64,000 nt of DNA, taken from Sodiomyces alkalinus F11. Taxonomy: Eukaryota > Ascomycota > Sordariomycetes > Glomerellales > Plectosphaerellaceae. The notes under the pieces are model-generated. The model had not been told where the DNA came from. It searched no databases and was given only the letters and a program-made list of their open reading frames with translations. The stretch spans positions 556,313-620,312 of the forward strand of contig NW_021167091.1 of NCBI RefSeq assembly GCF_003711515.1. The letters run 5' to 3'. The position numbers were made by a program, and so were the translations under genes. Below, one piece after another: positions 48,131-61,100 of this stretch (position 1 is its first letter; the number at the start of each line of letters is the position of its first letter).

Positions 48131-48601
48131 GTGACCGCGCGTCACCGTTATAGTTTAGCTCCTCCTTATAAGGTTATAGGTGAGGTAGTAGTTTCGGGCT
48201 TAGTCCCTTCTAACGTCGTAGCGGAAAAGAACGCGTATCCTGCTACTCTTACTCCCTTATCGGGGTTAACGTTATCGGATAAAGACTTTAGACGCCTTAG
48301 TCTTATAGAGCTAAAGGAGTATACTCGGCTATTTAGGGAGATACTCGTACTCGGTCACGCTAATATTATAATTTCCGAACTCCAATAATACGCGGAGCGT
48401 AGGCGGGCTTTTACGCCTACGGGTATAACCGTCGCTAACGCGGTTATAATCCCTGATAATAGCGACGACGAAGACGATAACGAGGTTAAGGAGACGGACT
48501 CCGACCTATAGCAGGGCGATAAGGGTAAGACTTTTACGGAAGTCGATAATCCTAAGGATAGCGATTTTAAGGCTAAGGATATCGATTTAGGCTTATATTA
48601 A
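48131..48601 (+). pseudogene. Antisense reading frame in Gypsy copy 2, unknown function
   Basis: A 156-codon frame running opposite to gag-pol, from ATG 48131 to TAA 48599-48601, broken by only two stops, TAA at 48386 and TAG at 48509, both explained by a single C-to-T change in a Gln codon. The deduced protein has an N-terminal part with hydrophobic stretches (Val-Val-Val-Ser-Gly-Leu), a central Leu/Arg/Glu-rich helix-like part, and a C-terminal acidic part with Asp-Asn-Ser-Asp-Asp-Glu-Asp-Asp and several Asp/Lys residues. No family recognised. It lies exactly between the chromodomain and the 3' LTR, where some other Gypsy elements carry an additional or antisense gene. Gypsy copy 1 lacks this region. 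Whether it was ever expressed is unknown. Confidence 0.5.
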
Positions 48602-48649
48602 GCGTGGCTAAGGCGCGGGGCCTATCCGGCCTATACTAAATTCGACTCT

Positions 48650-51600
48650 TATTCCCTTCTAATTATCGCGATATAATCGCTTATATATCGGTTCCTGTAT
48701 TATAATAGCGTAAAGGTATCTAATAGGCTATTATGTATTACTACTAAACCGAATTTCCCTTTAAACTCGTTAAGTGCCCGTATTTACGCTAATAGGTCTA
48801 AAGGTTCCTATATAGGCTCGTGGTATCTTACTTGTTATACTAATACTTTTACGTCTTAATCCCCTACCTCGCCTTTTTATCCTTATATAAAGGATTTCCT
48901 CGATTTCCTATTCCTTATGATCGGTTACTTCTTAAATAGGCGGTAGTTAAGGGTTATCTACTACCTATCCCGGAAAGGGGTTATCGCCCGCGCGATATAA
49001 TAAGTCTACGTGGAATTAAGGGTAGATCTATAATAGCACGGCGAGCTTGATTATATATAGGCTAATTACCTTTATAACTTAGTATTTATAATAAAGCTAG
49101 TCGAGCTGTTATAATAGTTATAGAGTTAAATAGTTAGCTAATAATAGCTAGACTAAGTCGTTAACCTTAAAACGCTTAGCCGGTACGATATTAGTTAGTA
49201 GACTCTTTATTTCTAAGTTATATCGATATAATCACGGCCTAGGCGAACTTAGTCGTTTCCTATAAATAGCGTAATAGGTTATAGGCCGCTAATACTCTAG
49301 GTTCTAAAAAGGGCTCCTTAGTTATTTAGATCGAATCGATATAGTAGCTATATTCTAAGAAAAAAAAACTAAACCCCGTCGCGGAGCTCTTATAGTTATT
49401 TAGGGCTAGTTATACTACGGGTAATAGGCGATCCTAGTTATCCTAAACGTAATAGATAAAGGCTTATAAATAAGCTTATACTTCTTAGTTTATACGCTTT
49501 ATCACTTTATCAGTCTAGGGGTAGTATACCGTACTAAGCGTATACGATATCCGTGTAAGCTTATAAAAATACTTTTAGAACCTACTTATTTAGTTTAAGC
49601 CTTAGTTACTAATAATTAACCTAGGTATTCCGTAAACCCGGAAATAATAGTATAAGAATTATTCCTTATAAGCTTTAGCTTCTATTATCTTTATCGCTTC
49701 TAATATTATAGCCTTAGTTAGATAGTCTATAATAACCTAAAAGTAGCGCGCCTTCTTCTCGCCGGCTAGTAGTAAGTCTATTATAAAATTTATTAATAGG
49801 TCGCTCTATATTTATTCTAGTACCGGGAGGGGGCGTAAAAGGCCTTATTTTATATTTCTCTATATATACCCTTTTCCGTAGATATTCTAGTTCCGGATAA
49901 ATCGTCGGATATCTTTATTTATCCTTAGCTAAAAGAAGCGACGCGCTACTAAGGCGATAGTGTTTTTATATCCGGGGTACCCTTTAATTACTAAATCGTG
50001 AATTAACTAGACGATCCTCCCTTATAACGTTGACTTTTTAATAGACCCGGGTATTTAAATTCGGCCACGGAATAGTAGTAACCTAGTCGTAGAGACTAAG
50101 TACTCGGCTATTTATAGCTTTAATTCTAATAATAGTAGGAACTATTATTCTTTTTCGGTAACCGTAGATAGGGCTTTTTAATATTATTTATCGGTTATAA
50201 GCGTCTTATCCTATAATCGCTATAGCTTTTAGTCCGCCTTAAAGATTATTTAACCGTTATTAATATAGCGAATACTAAGTAGAATCGTGGTATCGGGAAT
50301 TAATTAAATATAATATAATTACTTCTATTTATCCGTTATATCTTAGGGCTTATCTTATTATTAATATAAGAGGGTATCCGCTATTATATTATCCTTTCTT
50401 TTCCGATACTCGAGTATAAAGTTAAATTATATAAGCTCGCCGGCCTATCGGCTTTATCGTTTAGTAAGTATTCGCTTTAGTATAAAGTATTTAAGGGCTT
50501 TATAGTCGGAGAGGACTATAAACTACCTATAATTAATAAGCTTAGCCTACTATATCGTTAAATAACTTATAATCGCTAGTATTTTCTTATTATAGATTAG
50601 GTAGTTATATTCCGCTCTATTAAGTCTATAAGAGTAGTATACGATTACGTAGCGATTTCCGTCCGCGTCTTCTTATATTAGGCTACCCCTAAGGGTAAAC
50701 CCCGAGTAGTCCGTCTCGATAAATATCTTATTTACTAGGTCCTACTATTATAGTATTAGTCCTTCTTAGAACCTCGTCTTTAGCTCGTAAAAGGCTATTT
50801 TTTCCTTAGGACCCTATTAAAAGATATAGTCTTTCTTACTTAGTGCTATTAATAGGGCTAAGATCCCTAAAAAATCCTTAATAAAGATTTAGTAGTAATT
50901 CGTAAACCCTTAAAAGCTTCGTATACCCTTAATCGTTATAAACGCTTCCTACTTACGAATAGCTTATAACTTCTCTAGGTCGTAAAATACGCTTTTCCCC
51001 GCGGTAATTATAAATCCTAGGTACTTTACTATCTTTACGCTAAACTCGTACTTTAACGGATCTAGGTTTAGGCCGGTATCCGCGAGTATACGGAATACTT
51101 ATTTTACCTTCGCCTTATAGTCGGCCTAACTCTTACTAGAGTAGACTAGGATAGTATTAACGTAAGCGGTAATAAAGTTATTTAGGAAGCGTTATAGTGT
51201 TTTATTAATATATCGCTAGAAAGTCGTAGGAGCCTTACTTAGGCTAAACGGGTAGATAAATTATTTAAAAAGCCTAAACTAAGTTCGGAACACGGTTTTA
51301 TATTCGCGTCCTAAGGCTATCCTAATCTTATAAAAAGCGGCGATTATATTAAGCTTTATAAACTATTTTACTTAGCTTAGGTTTTATAGTATCTTAGCGA
51401 TTAGGGGAAATAAATAATAATCTTACTTAGTAATCGCGTTTAACGCTTAATAATTATAATAAAATTAAAGTCCTCCGCCTAGCTTTTTTATAAAGAGGAT
51501 AGGAGCCGCGGCTTCCGAACTACTAGCACGGATAAATCCTTTATCTATTAGGTTAGTAAGTATTTTCCGTAATACTAAGAGTTCTTCTCTTAATATATTA

Positions 51601-53600
51601 TAGAGTAGCCTTTAAGGAAGTAATAATTCTTTACCATTATTTCCGGGTATAAGGTTTACCTTATAGTTAACTCCTAATCGGTATAGCGGTAATTAATTAG
51701 TTTTATCGGGCGTGAATAAGTCGCCGAATTCTTATAATAACTCTTCGGGTATAAAGTCCTTTAGGTTTACTAGTTATTTCTTATATAACGCTTTTTCGAT
51801 ATCCCTTAAGCTTACTCCTTAGATTAAGACCTCTTTACCTTTCTATTATAATCGTCGAATACTACCCGCGAATATAGATCCCGTAACTAAATAGACGTCG
51901 CGAATAGCTTATACTCTAATAGGTTCCTTTTTATAATAAAGTTATATATTTAATCCGCCTACTTTATAGTAAGGCCGTTTATCTTTAGCGTAGTATATTA
52001 CGTTATTTTATTCTATCTAGGGCTTCCCGAGGAATACGTCTTAATTAAGCCCGGGTATTATATATACGAATATCCTTTACAGGTAACCGCTAATATTAAG
52101 CTTATAAACGATAATCCCCGCGCTACTAATAGTCCTAGTAACTTCTAAGAAGCTATTTAGTAGTCGATTCGTCTTATCAATTAACGGTAATTAGAGTTTT
52201 TAGGTAAACTATTTACTTATAGCGGTATAATAGTTATAACTAATATTAATACAGGCGAGGATATACTATTTATTTATTTTAGCTATTATAAGTACCGGGT
52301 TATTATTAGTATATACTTTAAACGCCTTTTACTCCCGCTATATCGCGGCTATCGGCTTTAACGCCTATTTTCGTGTTAAAGCTACTCTTTTTCCGAGTTA
52401 TCCTTATTAGTCGACTTATCCCCGCTCTTATCACGATCTTTCGTACGAGTCTCCTTAACCTTCCGGACTATATCTTAGTTTTCCTTTAGCTTTTTATAGT
52501 TCCGCGCGATATACCCCTTTTTATTATAGTTATAGTATATCCGAGTCTTTTACTTCGCCTTCTTATCGTTAATACGGTTTACTCTGCCTATTTTCGTATT
52601 ATTATCGGTATCCTTTTTCGCGGTTATATAGTCTTAAGCTTATTTATCGTAGTTTTGTTTAAACTAATAGCCTTTAAGTTTCCTGGCGATCTTTTATACG
52701 CCGTTAACCTATATAGTATAGTAGTTAGTAAGGATTCGGGCGGAGATAAGTTTATCCCTAAATCACGAAGTAATCGCTCCTTTAAGGAATAAGATTTATA
52801 CTATAGCTTCCTATTCGGTATTACCCGTAAAGGCGATCTATTCTTTAAAACGGGGTAAAAAGGCGGTAAATAACTTATCGGTTTATTAACGAATCGTGCG
52901 TAAGGCTTAGGCGGCCCGTAATTATTCTATAGGGTTAAGGTAAGTACGATTAAGATACGCTATAAAGTCGTTAGGGTCTATAAGCTTACCCGGCCTATTA
53001 CTTTTATAGAAGGCCGATACGACTTATTATACTTCGGGCCCTAGGTAATTATAGATTATATACTGAGCTTATATATTATTCTAGAATAAGTTACTATCGA
53101 TTATAAGCTTCTACCGTATCGTGTAGGCCTACGCGTTATAGTATACTCGTTTCCCTAAGAACTTTACCGGGCTATCGATAATCTTATAGGGTATCGCCGT
53201 TAAGGTCGGGGCGACTACTATTATTATTAGCTATAGCGTTAGCGATAAAACCAGTAATAGGGTAGACTTTATTAGTATAAGCATTATCGGGGTCTATAAA
53301 GGAGCCGGAATATTTAGGTTAAACGGTATTAGGTTTTACGGGGTAAGCGATCCTACGAGCCGGGCTATAAGCTATTCGACTAACTAGCGTTATCGCTTAT
53401 CGGCTTTTTCTCTTACGTGTTATCGGTCTAGAAACTAGCGTATTTCCGAGTAGTATTCTTATATCGGAGTAAGCCTTAAGTTAATATCGGTATATTATTT
53501 ATAGAGAAGGCTTAGCCTTATATTTAGGGCTCGGTTATTTTCTTCGAACCGTTAGTTTATCTACTCTATAATCTATTTAATTCTAATAGGTTATTAGGCG
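48650..53600 (-). pseudogene. Gypsy copy 2 gag-pol with chromodomain, RIP-degraded
   Basis: Read right to left. Gag occupies about 53600-52400, with a zinc knuckle at about 52484-52545 reading Tyr-Asn-Tyr-Asn-Lys-Lys-Gly-Tyr-Ile-Ala-Arg-Asn-Tyr, a CCHC motif whose Cys/His are now Tyr. The reverse transcriptase active region near 51140-51180 reads Ala-Tyr-Val-Asn-Thr-Ile-Leu-Val-Tyr-Ser (former Tyr-Val-Asp-Asp type). The integrase is near 49690-49780 (Val-Ile-Ile-Asp-Tyr-Leu-Thr-Lys-Ala). A chromodomain lies at about 48740-48930 (Glu-Ile-Glu-Glu-Ile-Leu…Tyr-His-Glu-Pro…Glu-Pro-Leu-Asp-Leu-Leu), which would have steered integration to marked chromatin. Stops and a frame change in the chromodomain make it non-functional. 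Confidence 0.78.
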
Positions 53601-53661
53601 GTAGTGTTAGAATCCTGATTTATCGCTAGCGTAGCGCGTAGGTATCGCTAAGTTCTAAATA

Positions 53662-53876
53662 TATAAATAACTGGTTATAGGTCGTGATACTAAGTAAGGT
53701 CGTAATAATAGATTATCTAGAACTAAGGAAGGAAGAAGGAAAAAGGAGAAAAGTCTATCGCGTTAGGCTAGCTATAAGGTAGCGATAACTTAGCGATATA
53801 GGTCTATTAACTAAGCGTGTAGTTAGAAAGATCCGGAGCATAGCCGGATCCTCTATATCGGGGTTAACCCGTAATA
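53662..53876 (-). repeat. 5' LTR of Gypsy copy 2
   Basis: 215 bp, the same length as the partner at 47886; its start TATAAATAACTGG is the RIP-altered form of TGTGAACGACTGG. Confidence 0.88.
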
Positions 53877-53999
53877 AATGGGGCGTATTACCGGACCCGC
53901 TGTTAATACCACTACTATACTAAGATAATAGCGATTACCCGGTAACTATACACGTAGAGAAAGCTAAAGTCCTTAACCGGAAGTTCTTCCCCCCCCCCC

Positions 54000-54009
54000 N
54001 NNNNNNNNN
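54000..54009. other. Assembly gap (10 N) in LINE A3
   Basis: Ten N directly inside a poly-C run (C on both sides). The true length of the run and any missing bases are unknown. Confidence 0.98.
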
Positions 54010-57000
54010 CCCCTCCCTACCGCCCCTAGGCCCTTAGGCGCGGAATTCCCCCCGGGGTAGGACGTCCGCTAAGATATTACCGTAGCGGACGTGTAGGGGC
54101 GCCTTAAGAAGATAAAACCCTAGGCGGTACTAAGTCCTAACGGACTCTTAGCAGGGCTCCTAAAAGTATATAGACCCCCCCTATACTAAAGACTTAGTAT
54201 TATCTTTATAGCATGCCTTACAATAAGCCATTACCCGAAAAGGTACCGCTACGCTACTATAGTAGTACTTAAGAAGGCCCGCCGTTAGCCGATTACGGGA
54301 TAGTAAAAGGCTAATAACCAATATCACTCCTTAGTATAATAGGTAAGGTCCTTAAGGGGATACTAGCCGACCGGATTATAACCGTAGTAGAGGAGTATCG
54401 GCTCCTCCTAGAGGGATAGATAGGTAACCGGGTAGGGTAAAGTATAAAGACGGTAGTATAGAGAGTCACGGAGGCCGTAAGGGTAAGCTAGGCCTATAGC
54501 GGTACCGCTTCGATACTCTAAGTAGATATTAAAGGCGCTTTTAATACTATCCCCTATTCTCGCCTCCTTAAGGTACTTAAAAGGAAAGGCTTCCCCCAGT
54601 AGCTTATTACCCTAATTAGCAGCTTTCTTTAAGACTATATAGCCTAGCTATTACTTAATAGCGAAACGGCCCCCCACGGTACCTTTACAGGGGTATACTA
54701 TAAGGCTCCCTAATCTCCCCTATCCTCTTTATCCTCTATATCTCTACTTTATACGAAGAACTAAAAAGGGTTCCTAAAACGACAGTAGTAGGTTTTACCG
54801 ATAACACGAACATTATCGCCTTTAGTAGGACGGAGGTATAAACGCGATAACGCCTCGCCGCTATATAGCGGATATACCTAAGCTAAGAGATAGCGAGTAG
54901 ACTATAGTTTAAACTAGCTAAATATATCTATATCCCTTTCACGAAGTTATGTTAACCCTTACCTACCCCGCTCCCCCTTAGTATTATTTTAGTACTAGTA
55001 GCGGAGGCGATAAAGTTCCTAGGTATTTAGCTTAATAGGGAGCTCGAGTTCCCATAAAATACTAAAAAGGTAAAAAGCCGCTTAGCTACCTAAATATACG
55101 CTCTTTTAAGGCTTAGCGCGGTAGCGTAGGGGTATAGCTTTATAGATATAAAAAGACTATACCTCGTAGTAACACGACTAGTAATCGTCTACTACGCCTC
55201 GACTATCTATAAGATAGGGGCCGGCCCCCGGTAAGGCCCCGTAGCGGCACTTATAACGGTATAGAACTAGTACCTCCAATTAATAGCCGGAGCCTATAAA
55301 GCTACGCCGGTTAGGGTCCTCGAAAAAAAGACCTTTATCTCCCCCCTTAACCTATGCCTCTTCAGCCTTAGTGCCCGGAAAGTCCGCCGGATATAAGAGG
55401 AGGGAACCGAAGATAAGATATTAGCCGGAGCACACGCCGCGGTAAAAGCCTTAGCGGTACCGAATCGGTATTATAGGACTTATACGGCCCTCGCGTGGAT
55501 AGCCTAACTTAACGCCCTAATAACCTAGACTAAAAACACGGCCCCGAGGAAAGCCCTTATAAGGGACTAGGGTTAAACCTAGGCAGAGGCATAAAGGCCC
55601 TATACCTATACCGTAGCAGTATTAAGCCGCCCCCTAATATAACGCTCCCTTTAGAAATATAGAGGACTCCTAAAGCTATAAAGCGCCGTACTTACCTAAA
55701 TTAGATTAGAAAAGCTAGGCCTATAAGCTTTCTTAGTAAAAGCGAGGGTGCCGGGATTTCTAATAACACGGTGCTCTTACGGCGATAAGAGGGCAGAAAT
55801 AGCGGAGCACGTAATACTTTAATACTAGGATATAACCGAGGAAAAGCGTAAAGAGCTCTTCGGTGCCGTGGGGAGACTACTTATAACTAAAAGGGATTTA
55901 TATAATATACTAGACTATAACACGGAAGCCGGGGTAGTTATAAGGTAGTTCCTATAACGGAAAAGGCTTAAGCACTTCCGCCTTACCCTTAAAGTTATAA
56001 AGGCCTATAAAGATACCCGTAATACTAAAAAGGGACTATACCGGGGATAAGGCGGTATAACGACTAATTAATTATTAGGATAAGGGCCTTAGAAGCTAGG
56101 ACCCCGGTAGTATCGACGTAGTACTATTACGGTACTAATTAGCTCTTATTATTATTACCTCCTTTAGAGGCACTAACACCGCTTTCGATATACTTAAGAC
56201 CCTATTAGGCTAGTTAGATAATACCGCTAGAGAGCCGTAACGGGACTAAGGGGGAGCTACTTATATAGTATTCCAGGATTAGATCTATCTTACCCTCTAA
56301 ACGCCTTATCTAATAAGATAACTCCTATACCTTTACCGATACGGTGCCGCCGCGACCGCGACCGGAAGGTAATACCCGGTTTAGGGCCCGGCTAAAAGAC
56401 CGGGACACCGTCCCTAGGCGCTCTTTAGCCTATAACTTATTAGCGTGGAACCGTTATAGCACTAAAGGGGGATACTTATAGTAGCGATACCCGTGTTACT
56501 AATAGCCTTTACCGCTATATATACCTAATAGATATCTATAAGGCGTTACTACTACTTCTTAGTAGCGGAGAGAACTTATCGAACTATTAGCTATATCTAC
56601 CCCGACGTATATATAATACTACTATAGTACTAAGGTAACTTATATCCTTATATAGATAGCGACTATTAGTATACTAATAATAGGCCGCGCTTATTCCCGT
56701 GGTATTAGCGTAAGCTTTTATATTATCGGGGTAAATACCTAAACGCTTACTATAACGAATATAACTACCCTATATTAGCACTATAATACTACTCCGATAC
56801 TACTAAAGGCTATATATAGTATAATATAAACTATACCGTGCTTATAGCGGTAGTTATTATTATTAGTATTAGTATTATTAGGAGACGATATCTACGACTA
56901 TTAGTATACTACTACTAAAGTACCACTACGCTATAAAAAGAACTTATATTACGCTACCACTTTAGATTACTTATTTATATATATAAATCGCTACTATACT

Positions 57001-57749
57001 ACCTAGTTAACCCTATACTATTACACTACTATAACGCTACCTATAAAATACCTATAGTTAAAATATAGTAGGAATATAATAAGAAAACTAAAGGGGTTTA
57101 CTAATTAGTATAGGCCGTAACGATATACTTATAAGACCGTAAGCGGGAATAGATTAAGGAAAACCTATACGAAACTCGTTAGCGTTATAGGAGGAAGAGG
57201 GAGGATTAAGGTATAAAGGCCTCGAGGGATATTAACTATCTAATTCTTATAATAGGGTAAGGCCCTATTCCCCCTACCTACCGCCGGATATAGCAGGAAC
57301 CTACTTAGGGGAGGTAGGAGGCGCCTACCTCCCTTACTCTTTTTATTAACTAAATAAAAGGAATAAAGGCATAATCCCCGAGGGATATAGGGAGACTAAG
57401 GAGGGAGAGCCGTAGTTACCGTATAACGGAAGCGCGGTAGCGCCCCCTTAGCCCCCGTTCTACCGATAGAGATTAGCCTAGGCTAACCCACCTAACTACT
57501 AGCCTACTATACTTCCCGTTAGCCACCGGCCTAAAGGTAAAATCCCGATATATAACAGGGACGAACCGGGGCTATATTAGCCCCGTAGCGGCACCTCTCT
57601 ACCTAAGGAAGTGTATAAAGATTTTCCCCGGGTTTTACCTAGGTTTTCCCCTCTATAGCCACCCGAGAAGGACCGTATAGCCTAGAAAGGCTCCTATAGA
57701 CAGATTAGTTAGGATAGCGGAGTAAGATTAATAATAATAATAATAATAA

Positions 57750-58121
57750 CTATACCTTTATTTTTAGATAGCCCGTATTTTATAAGTATTTTTAGTATAT
57801 ACTACTTATAGGATCTTAGTCTTATTAATTTATTATAGAATTTTCTACTCTATTAAGATTTACTAAGAAATTATTAGATATCACTAACAGAAACTTCTAG
57901 CTCTAATTTCAGCTTATAGCTTTAGTATATAGAAAAAATAAAGTTATATATATAATACCCGTATACCGATCTACGTAATAGATTAATTTTATGCGGTTAC
58001 CTTTTATAGTTAGTGAAATAACAGGGGTATAAAATCCCCTTTTTTGGTGTGGTTTAGGGGGCCGTTTCTAGGGGGGGGCCGGATTGGTGTGGTCCGACTT
58101 AGCACTAAGTGCTGATTTTTG
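57750..58121. other. Region between LINE A3 and PMS1
   Basis: 57775-57884 is an AT-rich repeat also found at about 42664-42768. From about 57890 CpA/TpG returns and the DNA looks unique. G-rich patches lie at 58047-58079. A 6-bp inverted repeat AGCACT-A-AGTGCT at 58099-58111, 11 bp after the PMS1 stop codon, could form a small hairpin in the 3' end of the transcript. No gene seen. Confidence 0.6.
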
Positions 58122-61100
58122 TTATTCGTCTATACAGGAGTACCGGGCCCAGTTCATTACACTTCCATTTCGGTCCCTAGCCCAGGAGTCTTCATTCCAG
58201 TTCTTCCCATCCCAGGCGCTGAGACGGGAGAGGTGCCGCATCGTCGGCCGGCCATGGGGACAATTCCATGGTTTATCCAACTCTCCCATGTGACGCACCA
58301 GTTTTGTCATTTGGCGGTATGTCAAGGCTGTCCCCACCATGATGCTGCTCCGGCAAGCTCGCATAGCAAACATCTTACGCACTTTGGACGGCCGAGGTGC
58401 CGAGCGAGAGTCCGGATATCGAGTGTCGCTTAGCAGAGATACTAGCTCTTCTAGATCTGCAATGGTGAAGGTCGTCTCGCGGCTCAGTGGCAAGGCGATA
58501 AGCTCGCACCGCGACCCAACTGGCTGAGAGCCCGACTCGTCGAAGCGCACCTTAAAGCCATTGGCTTCCAGGGCTGGCAGGTTTTCTCGGACGATCTCCT
58601 CCTCCAAAGCGGTAAGCTCAAGGCGCCTGGGATGGACCAGGTTCTGTGGCTGGACGGTCGTAGACAACTGCAGGCGTTCGAAGTTATACTTTTCATCAGA
58701 AGCATGCTGGTCAATGATGAACAGATTGCCATCTCCAGCTTCTGGTTGTCTGGGTCTGGAACCGTGTCTGACGGCAAGTATGAATCCGAGATTGAATTGA
58801 CCGACAACAGACATGCGAGCAAAATCCGTCTTTGTAATGATCAAAGAGAGAGTTTCCTCGGCATCGTCTGCTTCGAATCCACCCCTGGTGACCGTAGATC
58901 CGTGGCATTTGAAGATACGACGTGCATGAGAATCACGGGCCTTGATCTGGGCGAGAATAGAGTTTTCCTCGGTGTTCATCGACTGAACAAGTTGCAAAGT
59001 GGCTCCTCTGCGTTTAGCAGATAGCGTGAAGCCAGAATAGTGTGCTAGTTTCGAGGGAGGTGCTTCCGCGATTTTTTTATTATAGGCTCTCCGGCCAGAA
59101 CAGGCCCCAGATTGGGTGTAAGACTGGATTCCACGGTCATTACTCGGTCTGTCGTATTTCGAAATATGGTCGGTAGTCACTAAATCTCTGTCATCTACAT
59201 GTGGCATTGAACTCCCATCTAGCACCCGGCCGGGCGCAGCAGCCTGTTCATTACCGTCACTGTTCTCTTTGTTGTCAATAGGCTCTCGGTGCGCCAATAC
59301 ATCAGTCGCTGAGCTTCCCGTGTATTGCCTAGTTGGTGGCTGTTCGCCATCGGCCGAGTGACTATCTGGACTGTTTCTCGATCTCTTCGTCTGTCCCGTT
59401 CTTCCCAGCATTGAATTCGTATTCAGCGCTTGGTTTCTGGTGGTGATAGTGGCCTTCTCAAAAGCCGCAACGGGCCCGGGGTCGATATCGGTCAGCTTGT
59501 TACCTGTAATGGCGGGCTGCGAGCTGATGGACATGGAACTGGTGGTGCATGGTGTGCTGATACGAGGCTCCTCTTCCTCGTTCCCCGATACAGTTTCAGT
59601 TGGAGTACCTGAAATTTCCGCATCTGAACTCTCGTTACAATCAGCCCTAGCCTGGATGTCTAGCAAACCCAATGGCATCCCAACTGCCACGTTGGCTCGA
59701 GATGGTGGTTTAATTTCTTGTCCCTGGGAGGTGGAGGGATTAACCGCTGAGAGTGTGGCTGTCGTCCGCACAGAGGGACTAGCTGGCCTCAAAATCCCAT
59801 CGTTTCTGAGCCAACTGGGTGGGGTAACCTGGTTGCTCGACATGGAAGTCGATGTCCACTGGCTCGCAATACCCCGATATTGCGCACCAGGAGGATCGGC
59901 GGGCTTGGCAGAAGGGGGCCCAAGGCCATGGTTCAAATCACTGTCATCGTCTCTGTGGTCGGAGCGCAGGGCATCACGCTCTAGGGGTGACAAGTCCACT
60001 TCGCTGGGCCGAAGTGAGAAAGCATCTCCTCGCGTTCCAGCTGGCGAAGCATGTCGTGTCCTTGACATGGGCTTCGAAGGGACAGTTTGGGACGTGGGAA
60101 TGAAATAGTCATTTGACTCAAACAGAGACGCGAGAGCATCCCTGAGCCTCTCTAACATTCGAGCTTGATCATGAAGGAGAATTGTGCGCTTGTCCGGGCT
60201 CACGTTGACGTCGTATAAGTGGGTATCTAGTTCGATATTGGCCAAGATGAAGGGTGACTGAGAGGCATTGTACAGCCTATAGACCTCATTGAATACTCTT
60301 GAGAACTGGGGTAATAGACACGGCCTTCCGTTGACGTAAAACATCTGACGGTCGGGTGTCTGGCGGCCCTCGCCATGAGCTGGGCGGCTGACAAATCCCC
60401 GAACTCGAACTGTGGTGGATTTTTGCTCAGCGACATGCTGGCCAGACCTCGGACCTGGTCCGGAGGTGGAATCGAGTTCGAGGTCCACGTCCAAGGCAAT
60501 AAGGACAGCCATGGCTTTGGCGCCAAAGACGTTTATTATGTTCTCTCGCGTCGTTTTATTTCCCTTTGTAGAGAAGAGGAGGACTCGCTTGCCTTTACTG
60601 GGCTGCTGCGAGACGGTGAAGTTGAGGTTGGTCTGTATGCAGGCATACTGATTGAGGAGGACAAGAACCTTGCCCCACTCACGCTTGATGTTGCGCTCGA
60701 GTTCCCGGCGACGCACGGGGAGGTTGTAGAACAGATCGTTGACGAAGACCGTGGTCCCTTTCTGGGCAGCGACAACAGATGCTCCCACAAGTTTCCCGGA
60801 CGACTCAAATTCTAGCCTAGTTCCTTTAGGTGCATCCGCAGCGAGGCACGTGACGACAGAGAAGCGAGATAGGGCGCAAAGTGACGATAGAGCCTCGCCA
60901 CGGAATCCAAATGTACGAAGAGTCGAGATATCCGAGAATGTCGCCAACTTGGACGTGTGGTGCTTCAGAGCAAGAGTCTCATAATTTTCTGGTGATATAC
61001 CAGATCCGTTGTCGTGGACCTCAACGGCGTCCAATCCTTGGTTTCTAAATCGTACGTCTAGTGCGTAGAGTGCGTGACGGTGGTAAATCCTGTCAGTATA

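Larger units (their letters stand above)
47886..53876 (-). mobile_element. Gypsy copy 2, complete chromodomain-type LTR retrotransposon
   Basis: A 5,991-bp element with two 215-bp LTRs, a polypurine tract inside the left LTR, gag with zinc knuckle, protease-RT-RNase H-integrase and a C-terminal chromodomain on the minus strand, and an extra reading frame on the plus strand between the chromodomain and the 3' LTR. Inserted into LINE A3 ORF2 with a 5-bp duplication. RIP-mutated; the two LTRs differ mainly by C/T and G/A changes. Confidence 0.9.
46741..56060 (+). pseudogene. LINE A3 ORF2, degraded and split by a 6-kb Gypsy element
   Basis: The endonuclease domain (46750-47600) shows Ile-Ile-Ile-Gln-Glu-Pro near 46843, Gly-Asp-Phe-Asn at 47143-47154 and Trp-Ser-Asp-His-Tyr at 47367-47381, the catalytic residues of AP-type endonucleases. 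After the Gypsy insertion the RT continues, with Phe-Thr-Asp-Asn at 54794-54805 (former FADD). The Cys-rich C terminus is near 55720-55820. RIP stops plus the insertion make it dead. The minus-strand frame 47196-47378 is an antisense shadow. Confidence 0.72.
45138..57749 (+). mobile_element. LINE A3, full length, split by Gypsy copy 2
   Basis: A 6.6-kb LINE A copy: 5' end CACGCC at 45139, 5' UTR, ORF1 (from about 45425), ORF2 (from about 46741, interrupted at 47885 and resumed at 53882), 3' UTR from about 56060 and a (TAA)n tail ending at 57749. It lacks the SINE present in A1. The Gypsy insertion is flanked by AAGGG (47881-47885) and AAATG (53877-53881), an imperfect 5-bp duplication; the intact site is visible in A1 near 10061. 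A 10-N gap lies at 54000-54009. Confidence 0.87.

Noticed and set aside
58084..60984. Many plus- and minus-strand frames of 60-222 codons overlapping PMS1
   Set aside because: They are shadows of the PMS1 coding sequence; none has an independent start context or domain.
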